Notes: generated by a model from the sequence alone, not told the origin. A DNA stretch of 64,000 bases from AEGEAN-183 sp045563675 (GCA_045563675.1 JBJLIX010000002.1:434001-498000), one strand, 5' to 3'. Shown: positions 16,928 to 26,326, counted from the first letter of the stretch. A program made the numbers and translations.

Positions 16928-18417
16928 GAGTCGGAAAAGCTCTTTGTATTTTCTACAGCAATTTGCCATCTCTTGTATTTGCTATCTAGTTTTCCAATAT
17001 TATCTATTTCTGGTCTAAAAGTTCTTTCACAAATCCAGTTTGATTTCAAAGAATTTAGATCAGAGAAAAGTCCAACCTCTAACCCTGCTAAATAGGCAGC
17101 ACCTAAAGCCGTGGTTTCAATTACCTTAGGTCTTAAAACAGGAAGGTCTAATGTATTTGATAGTTGTTGAGAGAACCAATTATTTGAAACCATGCCTCCA
17201 TCAACCCTTAATTCAGAAAAATTAACACCATCCTGTTGCATGCATTCAATTAAATCTCTTGTCTGAAATGCAACTGACTCTATAGTAGCTGCCGTTATAT
17301 CCGATATGTCTGTATCTCTCGTTATACCAAAGATTGAACCCCGTGCCTCTGGATCCCAGTGAGGTGCACCAAGCCCAGTAAAAGCAGGAACTACCAATAG
17401 GTCAGACTTATCATTTCTACTATTAATTATCTCCTCTGTATCCAGTGCAGTCTTAAAAAACTTTAATTTATCTCTTAACCACTGAACTGCAGAACCTGCA
17501 ACAAATATACTACCTTCAACGCCATAGGTAACCTTCCCTCTAATTCTATAGGCAATAGTGGATAGAAGTTTATTATTAGACGTAATTCTTTTATTTCCAG
17601 TGTTAACCAATAAAAAGCATCCTGTTCCATAAGTGCTTTTAGTCTCTCCTTCTTCAAAACAGCACTGACCTATTAAAGCAGATTGCTGATCTCCAGCTAT
17701 TCCAGCTATTTTTATATCCCCTCCTCCAAAAAGAGACGTGTAACCAAAATCATGCGAACTATCGCAGACCTCAGGAAGAACCTTCTCCGGGATTTGGAAT
17801 AAACTTAATAAATTCTTATCCCACTGATTTAATTCAATGTTGAAAAGCATAGTTCTAGAAGCATTAGTGGCGTCTGTCCTGTGATTTTTTCCCCCTGTTA
17901 ATCGCCAAACTAAAAAAGAATCTACGGTGCCAAAAGCAAGCTCACCATTCTCTGCTTTTCTTCTTGCTCCTTCTACATTATTTAGTATCCACGACAATTT
18001 AGTAGCTGAAAAATAAGGATCTATTAGTAGACCTGTCTTTTTTTGTATCTCTTCATAAATACTCTGATCTTTTTTTAGGGCGTTGCAAAAATTGCTTGTC
18101 CTCCTATCTTGCCAAACGATTGCAGGATAAACAGCCTTTCCTGTTTCCCTCTCCCAAAGCAGAGTTGTTTCCCTTTGGTTAGTTATACCAAAACCTGCTA
18201 TTTCTCTTGCACTAAGTCCGTGACCTTTTATTAACTCTTCAGTAACCTCCACCACAGAACTCCAAATTTCTTCAGGGTCATGCTCTACCCACCCATCTTT
18301 TGGAAAGTTTTGTTTAAACTCCTTTTGTTTAAAATCTAATAATTCTCCATTTTCGTTAAATAGGACTGCTCTTGAGCTGGTAGTTCCTTGGTCAATAGAG
18401 ATAATTTTCTTAGACAT
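16924..18417 (-). CDS. glpK: Glycerol kinase
   Basis: Phosphorylates glycerol to glycerol-3-phosphate. The 497 aa FGGY-family protein has the N-terminal IDQGTTSSRAVLF, the substrate segment KAVYPAIVWQDRRT, GIAGDQQSALIGQ and the adenine motif GLGAPHWDPEARG. It is complete and typical in length. No glpF or glpD is adjacent. With the phosphodiesterase at 22738 it points to use of glycerol derived from phospholipid, an inference. Confidence 0.96.
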   Translation of the reverse strand: MSKKIISIDQGTTSSRAVLFNENGELLDFKQKEFKQNFPKDGWVEHDPEEIWSSVVEVTEELIKGHGLSAREIAGFGITNQRETTLLWERETGKAVYPAIVWQDRRTSNFCNALKKDQSIYEEIQKKTGLLIDPYFSATKLSWILNNVEGARRKAENGELAFGTVDSFLVWRLTGGKNHRTDATNASRTMLFNIELNQWDKNLLSLFQIPEKVLPEVCDSSHDFGYTSLFGGGDIKIAGIAGDQQSALIGQCCFEEGETKSTYGTGCFLLVNTGNKRITSNNKLLSTIAYRIRGKVTYGVEGSIFVAGSAVQWLRDKLKFFKTALDTEEIINSRNDKSDLLVVPAFTGLGAPHWDPEARGSIFGITRDTDISDITAATIESVAFQTRDLIECMQQDGVNFSELRVDGGMVSNNWFSQQLSNTLDLPVLRPKVIETTALGAAYLAGLEVGLFSDLNSLKSNWICERTFRPEIDNIGKLDSKYKRWQIAVENTKSFSDS

Positions 18418-18475
18418 ATTAGAAGTGAAAAATAAAAAAATTAATCATAATCTAAACTCAACCTCTAGTAACTTG

Positions 18476-18495
18476 TTATCCACAAGAAATCCACA
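18476..18495 (+). promoter_or_regulatory. DnaA boxes upstream of nrdAB
   Basis: A perfect TTATCCACA at 18476-18484 is followed by AAATCCACA at 18487-18495 (seven of nine). In E. coli the nrdAB promoter is also DnaA-regulated, so the position is meaningful. Confidence 0.6.
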
Positions 18496-18534
18496 AAACT
18501 TTTTAGTATTTGTTGGCTTGTAATTTATCTTAAA

Positions 18535-18582
18535 ACACAGTATCTTGTGTCTTGAAACAACAAATACTACTATATGTAGGGT
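18535..18582 (+). promoter_or_regulatory. NrdR box pair overlapping the nrdA promoter
   Basis: ACACAGTATCTTGTGT (18535-18550) matches the NrdR consensus ACACWATATATTGTGT at 14 of 16 positions. A second, weaker site at 18567-18582 matches at 11 of 16. Their starts are 32 bases apart, three helical turns, as in known tandem NrdR boxes. A candidate -35 (TTGTGT, 18545-18550) lies in box 1 and a -10 (TACTAT, 18568-18573) in box 2, 17 bases apart, so bound repressor would cover the promoter. Confidence 0.65.
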
Positions 18583-18622
18583 TTATTAAAAAAAAAGAGA
18601 TTCAAAAAAAAAGATAAGAAAA

Positions 18623-21475
18623 ATGGAAAATATAAGACAAACAGAAGAAAAAAAAGAAACAGAACTACAAAAAGAACAAACAGCTACACAAGCAATAACC
18701 CCAGGACAAATGAGGGTTATCAAAAGAAATGGATCAGTTGTACCTTATGATCAAGAAAAAATAGCTATAGCTATAACAAAAGCTTTTCTTGCTGTAGAAG
18801 GAGGAGCAGCGGCAGCATCAACAAGAATACACAACAAAGTGAATGAGCTTGCAAACTCTGTAACGATAACTTTTTCAAGAAGAATGCCTTCAGGCGGAAC
18901 ATTGCACATAGAAGAGATACAAGACCAAGTAGAGCTAGAACTCATGAGATCAGAAGAAAGGGAAGTTGCTAGATCCTATGTGCTGTACAGGGAAGAGAGA
19001 ACAAGATTAAGAAAAGAAGAGATAGAAGAGGAAACAGAACAAGAAAGAGAACCGGGAATAAAAGTAATACTAGATGATGGAACAGAATCAACACTAGATG
19101 TAGCGAGGCTCAATACAATAGTAAAAGAAGCGTGCAACGGTCTAGAGGATGTCTCGCCAGAAGAGATAATAGAAGAAGCAAAAAAGAACCTTTACGACGG
19201 TGTAACCCTTTCGGATGTTAGGTCTTCTTTAGTGATGACATCTAGAACTCTCGTAGAAAAAGAACCGAATTACACCTTCGTAACATCAAGGATTCTTCTA
19301 GATAACCTAAGAGCAGAAGCACTAACATTTCTAGGGCTTAGCAAAGAAGCAACCCATGCAGAAATGATAAAGCTTTACCCTGAAGCCCTTGAAGCTTTTA
19401 TTAATAAAGGAGTGGAGAACCAGATAATTAATCCAGAACTTCAAAAAATGGATATAAAAAAACTTGGTCAAGCAATAAAGGCTGAAAGAGATCAAGACTT
19501 CACTTACTTAGGTCTGCAAACTCTCTATGACAGATACTTCATTCATAAAGATGATGTTAGATATGAATTACCACAAGTCTTCTTCATGAGGGTAGCAATG
19601 GGACTATCTATTAATGAAGAGAATAGAGAAGAAAGAGCAATAGAATTTTATAATCTCCTTTCTTCATTTGACTACATGAGCTCAACTCCAACTTTATTTA
19701 ATTCAGGAACGATACATTCTCAATTATCTTCCTGCTACCTTACTACTGTTCCTGATGACCTTCATGGTATATATGGAGCTATTCAGGATAACGCTATGTT
19801 GTCTAAATGGGCAGGAGGACTAGGAAATGACTGGACTCCAGTAAGAGGCTTAGGCTCTCACATTAAAGGAACAAATGGAAAATCCCAAGGAGTAGTTCCA
19901 TTCCTTAAAGTAGTAAACGATACGGCCGTAGCAGTAAACCAAGGAGGCAAAAGGAAAGGAGCAGTATGTTCTTACCTAGAAACTTGGCACGTTGACATAG
20001 AAGAGTTTTTAGAGCTAAGAAAAAATACAGGGGATGACAGAAGAAGAACGCATGATATGAATACTGCAAACTGGGTCCCTGACCTTTTTATGAAAAGAGT
20101 CTTTGAAGGAAAGCCATGGACCCTATTCACTCCAAGTGATACTCCAGACCTCCATGACTTATTTGGAAAGGAGTTTGAAGAAAGATACGAACACTATGAA
20201 AAACTAACAGAAGAAGGAGAAATAGAATTTTATAAGAAAGTAGATGCAACTGAATTATGGAAGAAAATGCTTTCTATGCTCTTTGAAACAGGCCATCCTT
20301 GGATAACATTTAAAGATGTGTGCAACCTGAGATCCCCACAGCAGCACATTGGTGTGGTTCATTCTTCTAATCTATGTACTGAAATAACCCTAAATACAAG
20401 TTCAGAAGAAATAGCTGTATGTAATCTAGGGTCTGTAAATTTAACCCACCACATAGCAGACGGGAAACTGGATGAAGAAAAACTAGAAAAGACTATAAAC
20501 ACAGCAATTAGAATGCTAGACAACGTAATAGACATCAATTATTACGCTGTGGGAGCAGCAGAGAACTCTAATATGAAGCATAGACCAATTGGCATAGGTA
20601 TTATGGGTTTCCATGATGTCTTGTATATGCTTAAGACCCCTTATGCTTCAGAAGAAGCAGTGGAGTTCGCAGATAAATCTATGGAGGCAGTTAGCTACTA
20701 TGCTATTCAGGCCTCATGTAACCTAGCTAAAGAAAGAGGAAGCTACTCCTCGTATGAAGGGTCTTTGTGGAGCAAAGGCATTCTGCCTATAGATTCAGTA
20801 GCCTTTCTTAAAGAACACAGAGGCGAAAACTATGCAGAGGTGAACCAAAACACTTCACTTGATTGGGATACATTAAGACAAAAGGTCTTAGAACAGGGTA
20901 TGAGAAATTCAAATGTTATGGCAATTGCCCCAACAGCAACCATAGCAAATATAACCGGAGTTTCACAATCAATAGAACCTACTTATCAGAACCTATACGT
21001 TAAATCTAACCTTTCAGGTGAATTTACAGTAACTAATTTACATTTAGTAAATGCACTCAAAGAGCAAGATCTGTGGGATTCAGTAATGGTTAATGACCTG
21101 AAATATTATGATGGAAGCGTAAAAGAGATATCTAGAGTACCAGATGATATAAAGGCTATTTATGCAACGGCATTTGAAGTAGAACCTAGGTGGCTTGTTG
21201 ATGCAGCGAGTAGAAGACAGAAGTGGATTGACCAAAGCCAGTCGCTGAATCTATATATTGATGAACCCAATGGAAAAAAACTAGATGTCATGTACAGAAT
21301 GGCTTGGTTAAGGGGTCTAAAGACAACCTACTACCTAAGATCAAGAGCTGCAACAACAACAGAAAAATCAACGATAGACACAGGAGAGCTAAATGCTGTT
21401 TCAGCATCGAAAGAATCTGTAGACATGCCAGAAGCTTGTTCCATTTTGGATCCAGACTGTGAAGCGTGCCAGTAA
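18623..21475 (+). CDS. nrdA: Ribonucleoside-diphosphate reductase class Ia, alpha subunit
   Basis: Reduces ribonucleoside diphosphates to deoxy forms. The protein is 950 aa, about 190 longer than E. coli NrdA. The extra part is N-terminal: after an acidic/Lys lead there is one ATP cone (about 30-125) and a second, more diverged cone (about 143-232), the Pseudomonas-type arrangement. Active-site cysteines are visible in SSCYLTT, NLCTEITLN and AVCNLGS, and the C-terminal redox pair ends in CEACQ. nrdB follows after 18 bases. Control by NrdR and DnaA is suggested upstream. Confidence 0.97.
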   Translation: MENIRQTEEKKETELQKEQTATQAITPGQMRVIKRNGSVVPYDQEKIAIAITKAFLAVEGGAAAASTRIHNKVNELANSVTITFSRRMPSGGTLHIEEIQDQVELELMRSEEREVARSYVLYREERTRLRKEEIEEETEQEREPGIKVILDDGTESTLDVARLNTIVKEACNGLEDVSPEEIIEEAKKNLYDGVTLSDVRSSLVMTSRTLVEKEPNYTFVTSRILLDNLRAEALTFLGLSKEATHAEMIKLYPEALEAFINKGVENQIINPELQKMDIKKLGQAIKAERDQDFTYLGLQTLYDRYFIHKDDVRYELPQVFFMRVAMGLSINEENREERAIEFYNLLSSFDYMSSTPTLFNSGTIHSQLSSCYLTTVPDDLHGIYGAIQDNAMLSKWAGGLGNDWTPVRGLGSHIKGTNGKSQGVVPFLKVVNDTAVAVNQGGKRKGAVCSYLETWHVDIEEFLELRKNTGDDRRRTHDMNTANWVPDLFMKRVFEGKPWTLFTPSDTPDLHDLFGKEFEERYEHYEKLTEEGEIEFYKKVDATELWKKMLSMLFETGHPWITFKDVCNLRSPQQHIGVVHSSNLCTEITLNTSSEEIAVCNLGSVNLTHHIADGKLDEEKLEKTINTAIRMLDNVIDINYYAVGAAENSNMKHRPIGIGIMGFHDVLYMLKTPYASEEAVEFADKSMEAVSYYAIQASCNLAKERGSYSSYEGSLWSKGILPIDSVAFLKEHRGENYAEVNQNTSLDWDTLRQKVLEQGMRNSNVMAIAPTATIANITGVSQSIEPTYQNLYVKSNLSGEFTVTNLHLVNALKEQDLWDSVMVNDLKYYDGSVKEISRVPDDIKAIYATAFEVEPRWLVDAASRRQKWIDQSQSLNLYIDEPNGKKLDVMYRMAWLRGLKTTYYLRSRAATTTEKSTIDTGELNAVSASKESVDMPEACSILDPDCEACQ

Positions 21476-21493
21476 AAAACAAAGGAGAATAAA

Positions 21494-22738
21494 ATGCTAA
21501 GTTGGGATGAATTTGAAGAAAAAGAAAAAAAAGCAGAACCTGTGAAGACACAGGAACCTGAAGTAAAAGCAGAAGCACCAGAAGAAGAACCGAAACAACA
21601 AAAAGCTGAACTTAAAGTTGAGCTAACTACAGGCGATGCATCTAATAGACTGGAAAGAGCAAAAAAAGCTGTAGCAAACTTCGATATGGATACAGGAGAA
21701 GAGGTACTTGCAGGTATGGGTTCAAGAGTTGATGTAGACCAAAAAGCTATGATTAATTGTAGGGCGGATGTTAATCAATTAGTGCCATTTAAATATGATT
21801 GGGCATGGCAGAAATATCTTGATGGATGTGCTAACCATTGGATGCCACAAGAGATAAATATGACTCCTGACGTAGCACTATGGAAGAATGAAGAAGGTCT
21901 TTCAGAGGATGAAAGGAAAATAGTAATGAGAAGCCTTGGTTTTTTCTCTACAGCAGACTCCCTGGTTGCCAATAATCTGGTTTTATCCATATACAGGCAT
22001 ATTACAAACCCGGAATGCAGACAATATCTACTTAGACAAAGCTTCGAAGAAGCTATTCATACTCATGCGTATCAATATGTTATTCAATCTTTAGGCATGG
22101 ACGAAGCAGAGCTTTTTAATATGTACAGAGAAGTTCCTTCAGTTGCCAGGAAGGCTTCCTGGGCTCTTGACTTCACAAAAGAACTTGATGACCCTAATTT
22201 CAAAACTGGTGAAGCAGAACAAGATAAGAAACTATTAAGAAATTTAATTGCATTCTATTGTGTTCTTGAAGGAATTTTCTTCTACTGTGGGTTTACACAA
22301 ATACTTTCGATGGGAAGAAGAAACAAGATGACAGGAACATCAGAGCAATTCCAATACATTCTTAGAGATGAATCTATGCACCTTAATTTTGGAATAGATA
22401 TGATCAACCAAATAAAAATTGAGAACCCTCATTTGTGGGATGATGAAATGCAAGATCAGGCAGCTGGGATGATTCTTCAAGGAATGGAACTGGAAATTGA
22501 GTATGCAAGGGATACCATGCCTAGAGGGGTTTTAGGAATGAATGCAAGCATGATGGAAGAGTACTTAAACTATATAGCTAATAGAAGATTAGTTCAGCTA
22601 GGACTGCCTGAGGAGTTCCCTAAAGCTGAAAATCCTTTTCCTTGGATGTCAGAAATAATGGACTTAAGAAAAGAAAAAAACTTCTTTGAGACGCGCGTAA
22701 TTGAATATCAAACTGGAGGTGCTCTCAACTGGGATTAA
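21494..22738 (+). CDS. nrdB: Ribonucleoside-diphosphate reductase class Ia, beta subunit
   Basis: Carries the di-iron tyrosyl-radical cofactor for NrdA. Iron ligands and the radical Tyr are seen: Asp155, Glu186, His189 and Tyr193 in SFEEAIHTHAY, with the second-half ligands in LRDESMHLNFG. At 414 aa it is longer than E. coli NrdB, mainly through a Glu/Lys/Pro/Ala-rich, probably disordered N-terminus (about 1-60). A good AAAGGAG site precedes the ATG. The stop overlaps the next ATG by one base. Confidence 0.97.
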   Translation: MLSWDEFEEKEKKAEPVKTQEPEVKAEAPEEEPKQQKAELKVELTTGDASNRLERAKKAVANFDMDTGEEVLAGMGSRVDVDQKAMINCRADVNQLVPFKYDWAWQKYLDGCANHWMPQEINMTPDVALWKNEEGLSEDERKIVMRSLGFFSTADSLVANNLVLSIYRHITNPECRQYLLRQSFEEAIHTHAYQYVIQSLGMDEAELFNMYREVPSVARKASWALDFTKELDDPNFKTGEAEQDKKLLRNLIAFYCVLEGIFFYCGFTQILSMGRRNKMTGTSEQFQYILRDESMHLNFGIDMINQIKIENPHLWDDEMQDQAAGMILQGMELEIEYARDTMPRGVLGMNASMMEEYLNYIANRRLVQLGLPEEFPKAENPFPWMSEIMDLRKEKNFFETRVIEYQTGGALNWD

Positions 22739-23469
22739 TGGTTGAGATTATTGGACATAGAGGTGCATCCTCAGAAGCGCCAGAAAATACATTAGCTTCA
22801 AATAGTCTAGCCTTTCATCAAGGTGCTGACGGTGTAGAAGTAGATGTTAGACTCACAAAAGACAATAAACTTGTTTGTGTACATGATAAAAGCACTCTAA
22901 GAACTGCAGGCGAAGAATTAATCATTTGCGAAAGTACCTTTAAACAACTTAAATCTCTAGATGTAGGTAAGTGGAAAGGAGAAGTATGGAAAGGAGAAGA
23001 AATTCCTTCTCTAGAAGAAGCTCTTCAAAATATACCCTCAGGTAAGAAAATATTTATAGAGATAAAAATTGGAATTGAATCCGTTGACATACTTCTAGAA
23101 GAAGTTCAAAGAAGTAAATTAGATTCACAAGCAATTACTATAATTTCTTTTAATGAAGAAGTTGTAAAAGAAGTAAAACAAGCTATGAAATCAATTAAGA
23201 CTAATCTTTTGATCTCCTTTTCAGGGCAAAAAAATATATTAAATAGAGAGGTCCTTCAAAAATTAGAAGACTATAGGCTTGATGGCGTGGGTATTGAAAA
23301 CCATCTGAATCTCACTGAAGATTTTATTGCCCCAATTTTTAAAGCTGAAAAAAAGGTTCATGTTTGGACTGTCGACTCTGTAGAAGAAGCTAAGATTTAC
23401 AAGGAAATGGGGCTCTCCTCCATTACTACGAACATACCAGAAAAAATAAAGTTGGCACTATATAAATAA
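22738..23469 (+). CDS. Glycerophosphodiester phosphodiesterase (GDPD family, UgpQ-like)
   Basis: Hydrolyses glycerophosphodiesters to glycerol-3-phosphate and an alcohol. The 243 aa protein has the full GDPD core: GHRGASSEAPENTL with the catalytic His pair, then EVDVRLTKDNKLVCVHD with metal-binding residues, and a late VHVWTVD strand. No signal peptide is seen, so it is probably cytoplasmic. It overlaps nrdB by one base (TAATG), which makes co-translation likely although the functions are unrelated. Confidence 0.93.
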   Translation: MVEIIGHRGASSEAPENTLASNSLAFHQGADGVEVDVRLTKDNKLVCVHDKSTLRTAGEELIICESTFKQLKSLDVGKWKGEVWKGEEIPSLEEALQNIPSGKKIFIEIKIGIESVDILLEEVQRSKLDSQAITIISFNEEVVKEVKQAMKSIKTNLLISFSGQKNILNREVLQKLEDYRLDGVGIENHLNLTEDFIAPIFKAEKKVHVWTVDSVEEAKIYKEMGLSSITTNIPEKIKLALYK

Positions 23470-23514
23470 AAAACTATTTATAACTAGAGCTTAGACCTTT
23501 ATAGTCTAATAACT

Positions 23515-23886
23515 ATGAAAGATCATGCGAAGGGATTTTTAAACTTAGTCGAAGACGCTCTGAAAGATATACCGGAAGTTGATGTGTATCAAGTGCAAAA
23601 TAAGATAGAAAAAGGTGAAGAATTTAATCTGATTGATGTCAGGGAAGACAGCGAATGGATTTTAGGCAGAATACCTAAAGCCATCCATATGGGTAAGGGA
23701 GTTATAGAGAGAGATATAGAGTCTATGATACAAAACAGAGAAGCAGAACTAATACTATACTGTCAAGGCGGTTTTAGGTCAGCTTTAGCCGCTGAAAGCT
23801 TGAAGAAAATGGGATACAAGAATGTGTATTCTATGAGCGGGGGTTTTAGCGCTTGGGTTGTAAATGAGTTTCCTGTTTTAAAATAA
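23515..23886 (+). CDS. Single-domain rhodanese-like sulfurtransferase
   Basis: A 123 aa rhodanese domain with active-site Cys83 in the loop CQGGFRS and the family LIDVREDSEW and SMSGGFSAW strands. It is likely cytoplasmic and likely a persulfide or thiosulfate sulfurtransferase. A leading helical extension of about 20 residues precedes the domain. It sits 11 bases before an MDR dehydrogenase, but no pathway link is evident. Confidence 0.9.
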   Translation: MKDHAKGFLNLVEDALKDIPEVDVYQVQNKIEKGEEFNLIDVREDSEWILGRIPKAIHMGKGVIERDIESMIQNREAELILYCQGGFRSALAAESLKKMGYKNVYSMSGGFSAWVVNEFPVLK

Positions 23887-23897
23887 AGGAGAAGAAA

Positions 23898-25025
23898 ATG
23901 AGTGAAAATGTTTCAAAACAAATTAGATCGGAGGTTACCAAAGAAGGAAAGCTACTTATTTCTATAGAAGCTACAGAAACGCCTGAACCTAAAGAAGATG
24001 AAGTGTTAATACGGATTGAAGCTTCGCCTATAAATCCTTCAGATCTAGGTTTGTTATTAGGTCCTGCTGACGTTTCATCAATGTCCGTATCCGGGGTTGG
24101 TGAAGAAGCTGTTGTAAGTATGGAAATTCCTGAAGGTCTATTAAGAATGCTTGAAACTAGAATCGATCAATCCCTTCCAGTTGGTAATGAAGGCGGAGGA
24201 GTTGTTGTGAAAGCTGGTAGTGAAAATCTTGAAAGCTTAGTTGGTAAAACAGTAGGTGCAGCAGGGGGTTCTATGTATTCACAATATAGATGCGTCAAGG
24301 CATCAGCTTGTTTTGTTATGAATGAAGGCACCACGTCCGCAGAAAGTGCTTCTTGTTTTGTAAACCCCTTAACAGCCCTGGGCATGGTTGAAACAATGAG
24401 AATGGAAGATCACACAGCCTTAGTCCACACTGCTGCTGCTTCTAATCTAGGTCAGATGTTAGTTAAGATTTGTTTAAATGAAAATGTTCAGCTAGTGAAT
24501 ATTGTAAGGAAGGAAGAGCATGTAACATTATTAAAAGATCTAGGAGCAAAACATGTTTGCAATTCCTCACAGGACACTTTTATGCATGATCTAATTCAAG
24601 CATTGATAGAGACTGGCGCAACGATAGGGTTTGATGCTACCGGAGGAGGAAAGCTAGCTGGTCAAATATTAACAGCGATGGAAGTGGCAGCTACTCAAAC
24701 TGCTACTGAATATAATAGGTATGGTTCTGATAGTTTTAAACAAGTATATATTTATGGTGGGCTCGATAGGTCTCCTACAACCCTTACTCGTTCTTTTGGA
24801 TTTTCTTGGAGCTTAGGTGGCTGGTTACTTACACCTTTTATAGGAAAAATTGGACCAGAGAGGTTCGGTGAATTAAGACAAAAAGTAGTTGATGAGATTA
24901 GAAGTACTTTTGCTAGTCATTACACCAAAGAAATATCTTTAGTAGAGGCCCTGGATCCTGAAAATATTGAGGTTTATTCTAAACAGGCAACAGGAGAAAA
25001 ATATCTTATAAACCCAAATAAATAG
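23898..25025 (+). CDS. Zinc-type alcohol dehydrogenase-like (MDR, quinone oxidoreductase-like) protein
   Basis: A 375 aa medium-chain dehydrogenase/reductase. The GroES-like N-terminal domain (IEASPINPSDLGLLLGPAD, GNEGGGVVVKAG) is followed by a Rossmann part with HTAAASNLGQMLVKIC and GFDATGGGKLAGQI. Catalytic and structural zinc-cysteine clusters are absent, which favours an NADPH-dependent quinone or enal reductase over an alcohol dehydrogenase. AAAGGAG stands eight bases before the ATG. The substrate is unknown. Confidence 0.88.
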   Translation: MSENVSKQIRSEVTKEGKLLISIEATETPEPKEDEVLIRIEASPINPSDLGLLLGPADVSSMSVSGVGEEAVVSMEIPEGLLRMLETRIDQSLPVGNEGGGVVVKAGSENLESLVGKTVGAAGGSMYSQYRCVKASACFVMNEGTTSAESASCFVNPLTALGMVETMRMEDHTALVHTAAASNLGQMLVKICLNENVQLVNIVRKEEHVTLLKDLGAKHVCNSSQDTFMHDLIQALIETGATIGFDATGGGKLAGQILTAMEVAATQTATEYNRYGSDSFKQVYIYGGLDRSPTTLTRSFGFSWSLGGWLLTPFIGKIGPERFGELRQKVVDEIRSTFASHYTKEISLVEALDPENIEVYSKQATGEKYLINPNK

Positions 25026-25041
25026 GAGCCACAAAGTAGAA

Positions 25042-25209
25042 TTATAGTAAATAAAAAATAAGGACTGCTAGTGGCAAGAAACTTAAAAAAAGAATCCATC
25101 TAAAGTTTTTCCAGGACTTATAGTCTTCTCTGTTTTTGTAATAATCTATTGCACCTGCAGTTAAGATAATAATAACCACAAATAAATTTAAGAGGACAAA
25201 AGTATCCAA
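25042..25209 (-). CDS. Possible 55-aa two-TM membrane protein, TTG start
   Basis: Immediately after the desaturase stop, and in the same frame, TTG opens a frame of 55 codons. The product has two hydrophobic segments (about 4-21 and 38-55) around a polar stretch YYKNREDYKSWKNFR, a credible small membrane protein. It fills the gap left by the convergent MDR gene. The lack of a clear Shine-Dalgarno site and the TTG start keep this tentative. It could instead be a stop-codon readthrough tail of the desaturase or an older C-terminus now cut off. Confidence 0.4.
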   Translation of the reverse strand: MDTFVLLNLFVVIIILTAGAIDYYKNREDYKSWKNFRWILFLSFLPLAVLIFYLL

Positions 25210-26112
25210 TTAAGAGAATGCTCTAATAAGAGGATTTAGCTTTATTTTATCTGGAATTTCTTCAGCACCCGGAATACCTCTTGCAATCATAAAAGGTTTT
25301 AGGGCTTCTATTGCCTTAGGTTCATCATAATGACAAATATTTGGGTACATATGGTGCATAGCGTGAATCTGCATCGAATGATTCAAATACCTAGGCATAG
25401 CATTAGACCAAAATCGAGAATCTTTATATCTCCCAACTGGTAAATTTTTATGGGGTTCATGTGAAAAAATGATAGCAAGATAGGAAGTAGCAAGTTTTCT
25501 AGGTATCCACCATAGTAAAAGAGTTTCAAGAGGATAAATTACTACAATAACCATTTGTGCGAAGAAGAATAATGAACTTACGAGACCTCCTTTTTCTAGA
25601 GCTTCTGCAAATTTAGGGTCGTCCTTACTTAACTTCTCTACTACTGCAAGAAGCCCACCCTCTCCAGTTTGGTCTTGAATTTCTATTGCTGACCGAAACC
25701 AGTTATCAACATGCGTATGGCGGTAATCTGGATCTCTTTCCGGATCATTAGTATGAGCATGATGTTTCATATGGGTAGCCTTAAGAATATGGTGAGACTG
25801 AGCTAAAGGAATAAGAGATACTTGGCCAACAACAGTATTGAGCCAGTTAAGTTGTTTATGTTTTCCTGATAAATGGCCATGCTGACCAGCATGAGAAGGG
25901 AGATAAGAACATGCTGTTGAAATAGTTGAGATAAGGAATCCAGCCCATATCGGAATTACACTATTTACAACTAGACCCCAAGTAATTATCCAGACAATAC
26001 ATTGTCCAAGCCCAACGACTATCATCTCCCACTCAATTCTACCCATGAAAGTACGGGCTACTTTCCTTTCTTCTTCAATAGAAAACTCTTCTGCTAATTG
26101 ATCCAAGTCCAA
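25210..26112 (-). CDS. Membrane fatty acid desaturase family protein
   Basis: A 300 aa di-iron integral membrane oxygenase with three His clusters: HAGQHGH (74-80), HMKHHAH (114-120) and HAMHHMYPNICH (250-261). Hydrophobic segments lie near 30-70, 95-110 and 180-215. These are hallmarks of acyl-lipid or acyl-CoA desaturases and related hydroxylases; the exact substrate is unknown. Its start overlaps the end of a small membrane-protein gene by 19 bases, which implies coupling with it and the PhyH dioxygenase upstream. Confidence 0.88.
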   Translation of the reverse strand: MDLDQLAEEFSIEEERKVARTFMGRIEWEMIVVGLGQCIVWIITWGLVVNSVIPIWAGFLISTISTACSYLPSHAGQHGHLSGKHKQLNWLNTVVGQVSLIPLAQSHHILKATHMKHHAHTNDPERDPDYRHTHVDNWFRSAIEIQDQTGEGGLLAVVEKLSKDDPKFAEALEKGGLVSSLFFFAQMVIVVIYPLETLLLWWIPRKLATSYLAIIFSHEPHKNLPVGRYKDSRFWSNAMPRYLNHSMQIHAMHHMYPNICHYDEPKAIEALKPFMIARGIPGAEEIPDKIKLNPLIRAFS

Positions 26113-26300
26113 CCCCTATATTTAGCTAATAGACCCAAAATAAGACCTAATATATAAGCTGTTAATGCAAAACCTAAACTATGATTAGTGCTTAAAAAAT
26201 ATAGGAAAATTGCATTAAATATACTTCCCCAAAATATTAATCCAAACCAAGCCAATCCCCAGTTAGTTAAATGCTCAAAGATAACAGTAACAACCTTCAT
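26094..26300 (-). CDS. Small two-TM membrane protein of unknown function
   Basis: About 68 aa from ATG at 26300 (a GTG at 26318 would add six residues). There are two hydrophobic stretches, about 13-30 and 38-56, and the tail is short and basic (KYRGWTWIN). I do not recognise the family. It lies between the PhyH-type dioxygenase and the desaturase and overlaps the desaturase start by 19 bases, so it is probably a partner or assembly subunit of that membrane enzyme. This role is inferred only from position. Confidence 0.7.
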   Translation of the reverse strand: MKVVTVIFEHLTNWGLAWFGLIFWGSIFNAIFLYFLSTNHSLGFALTAYILGLILGLLAKYRGWTWIN

Positions 26301-26326
26301 GATTATGTATTTTAGCACTAAATAGC

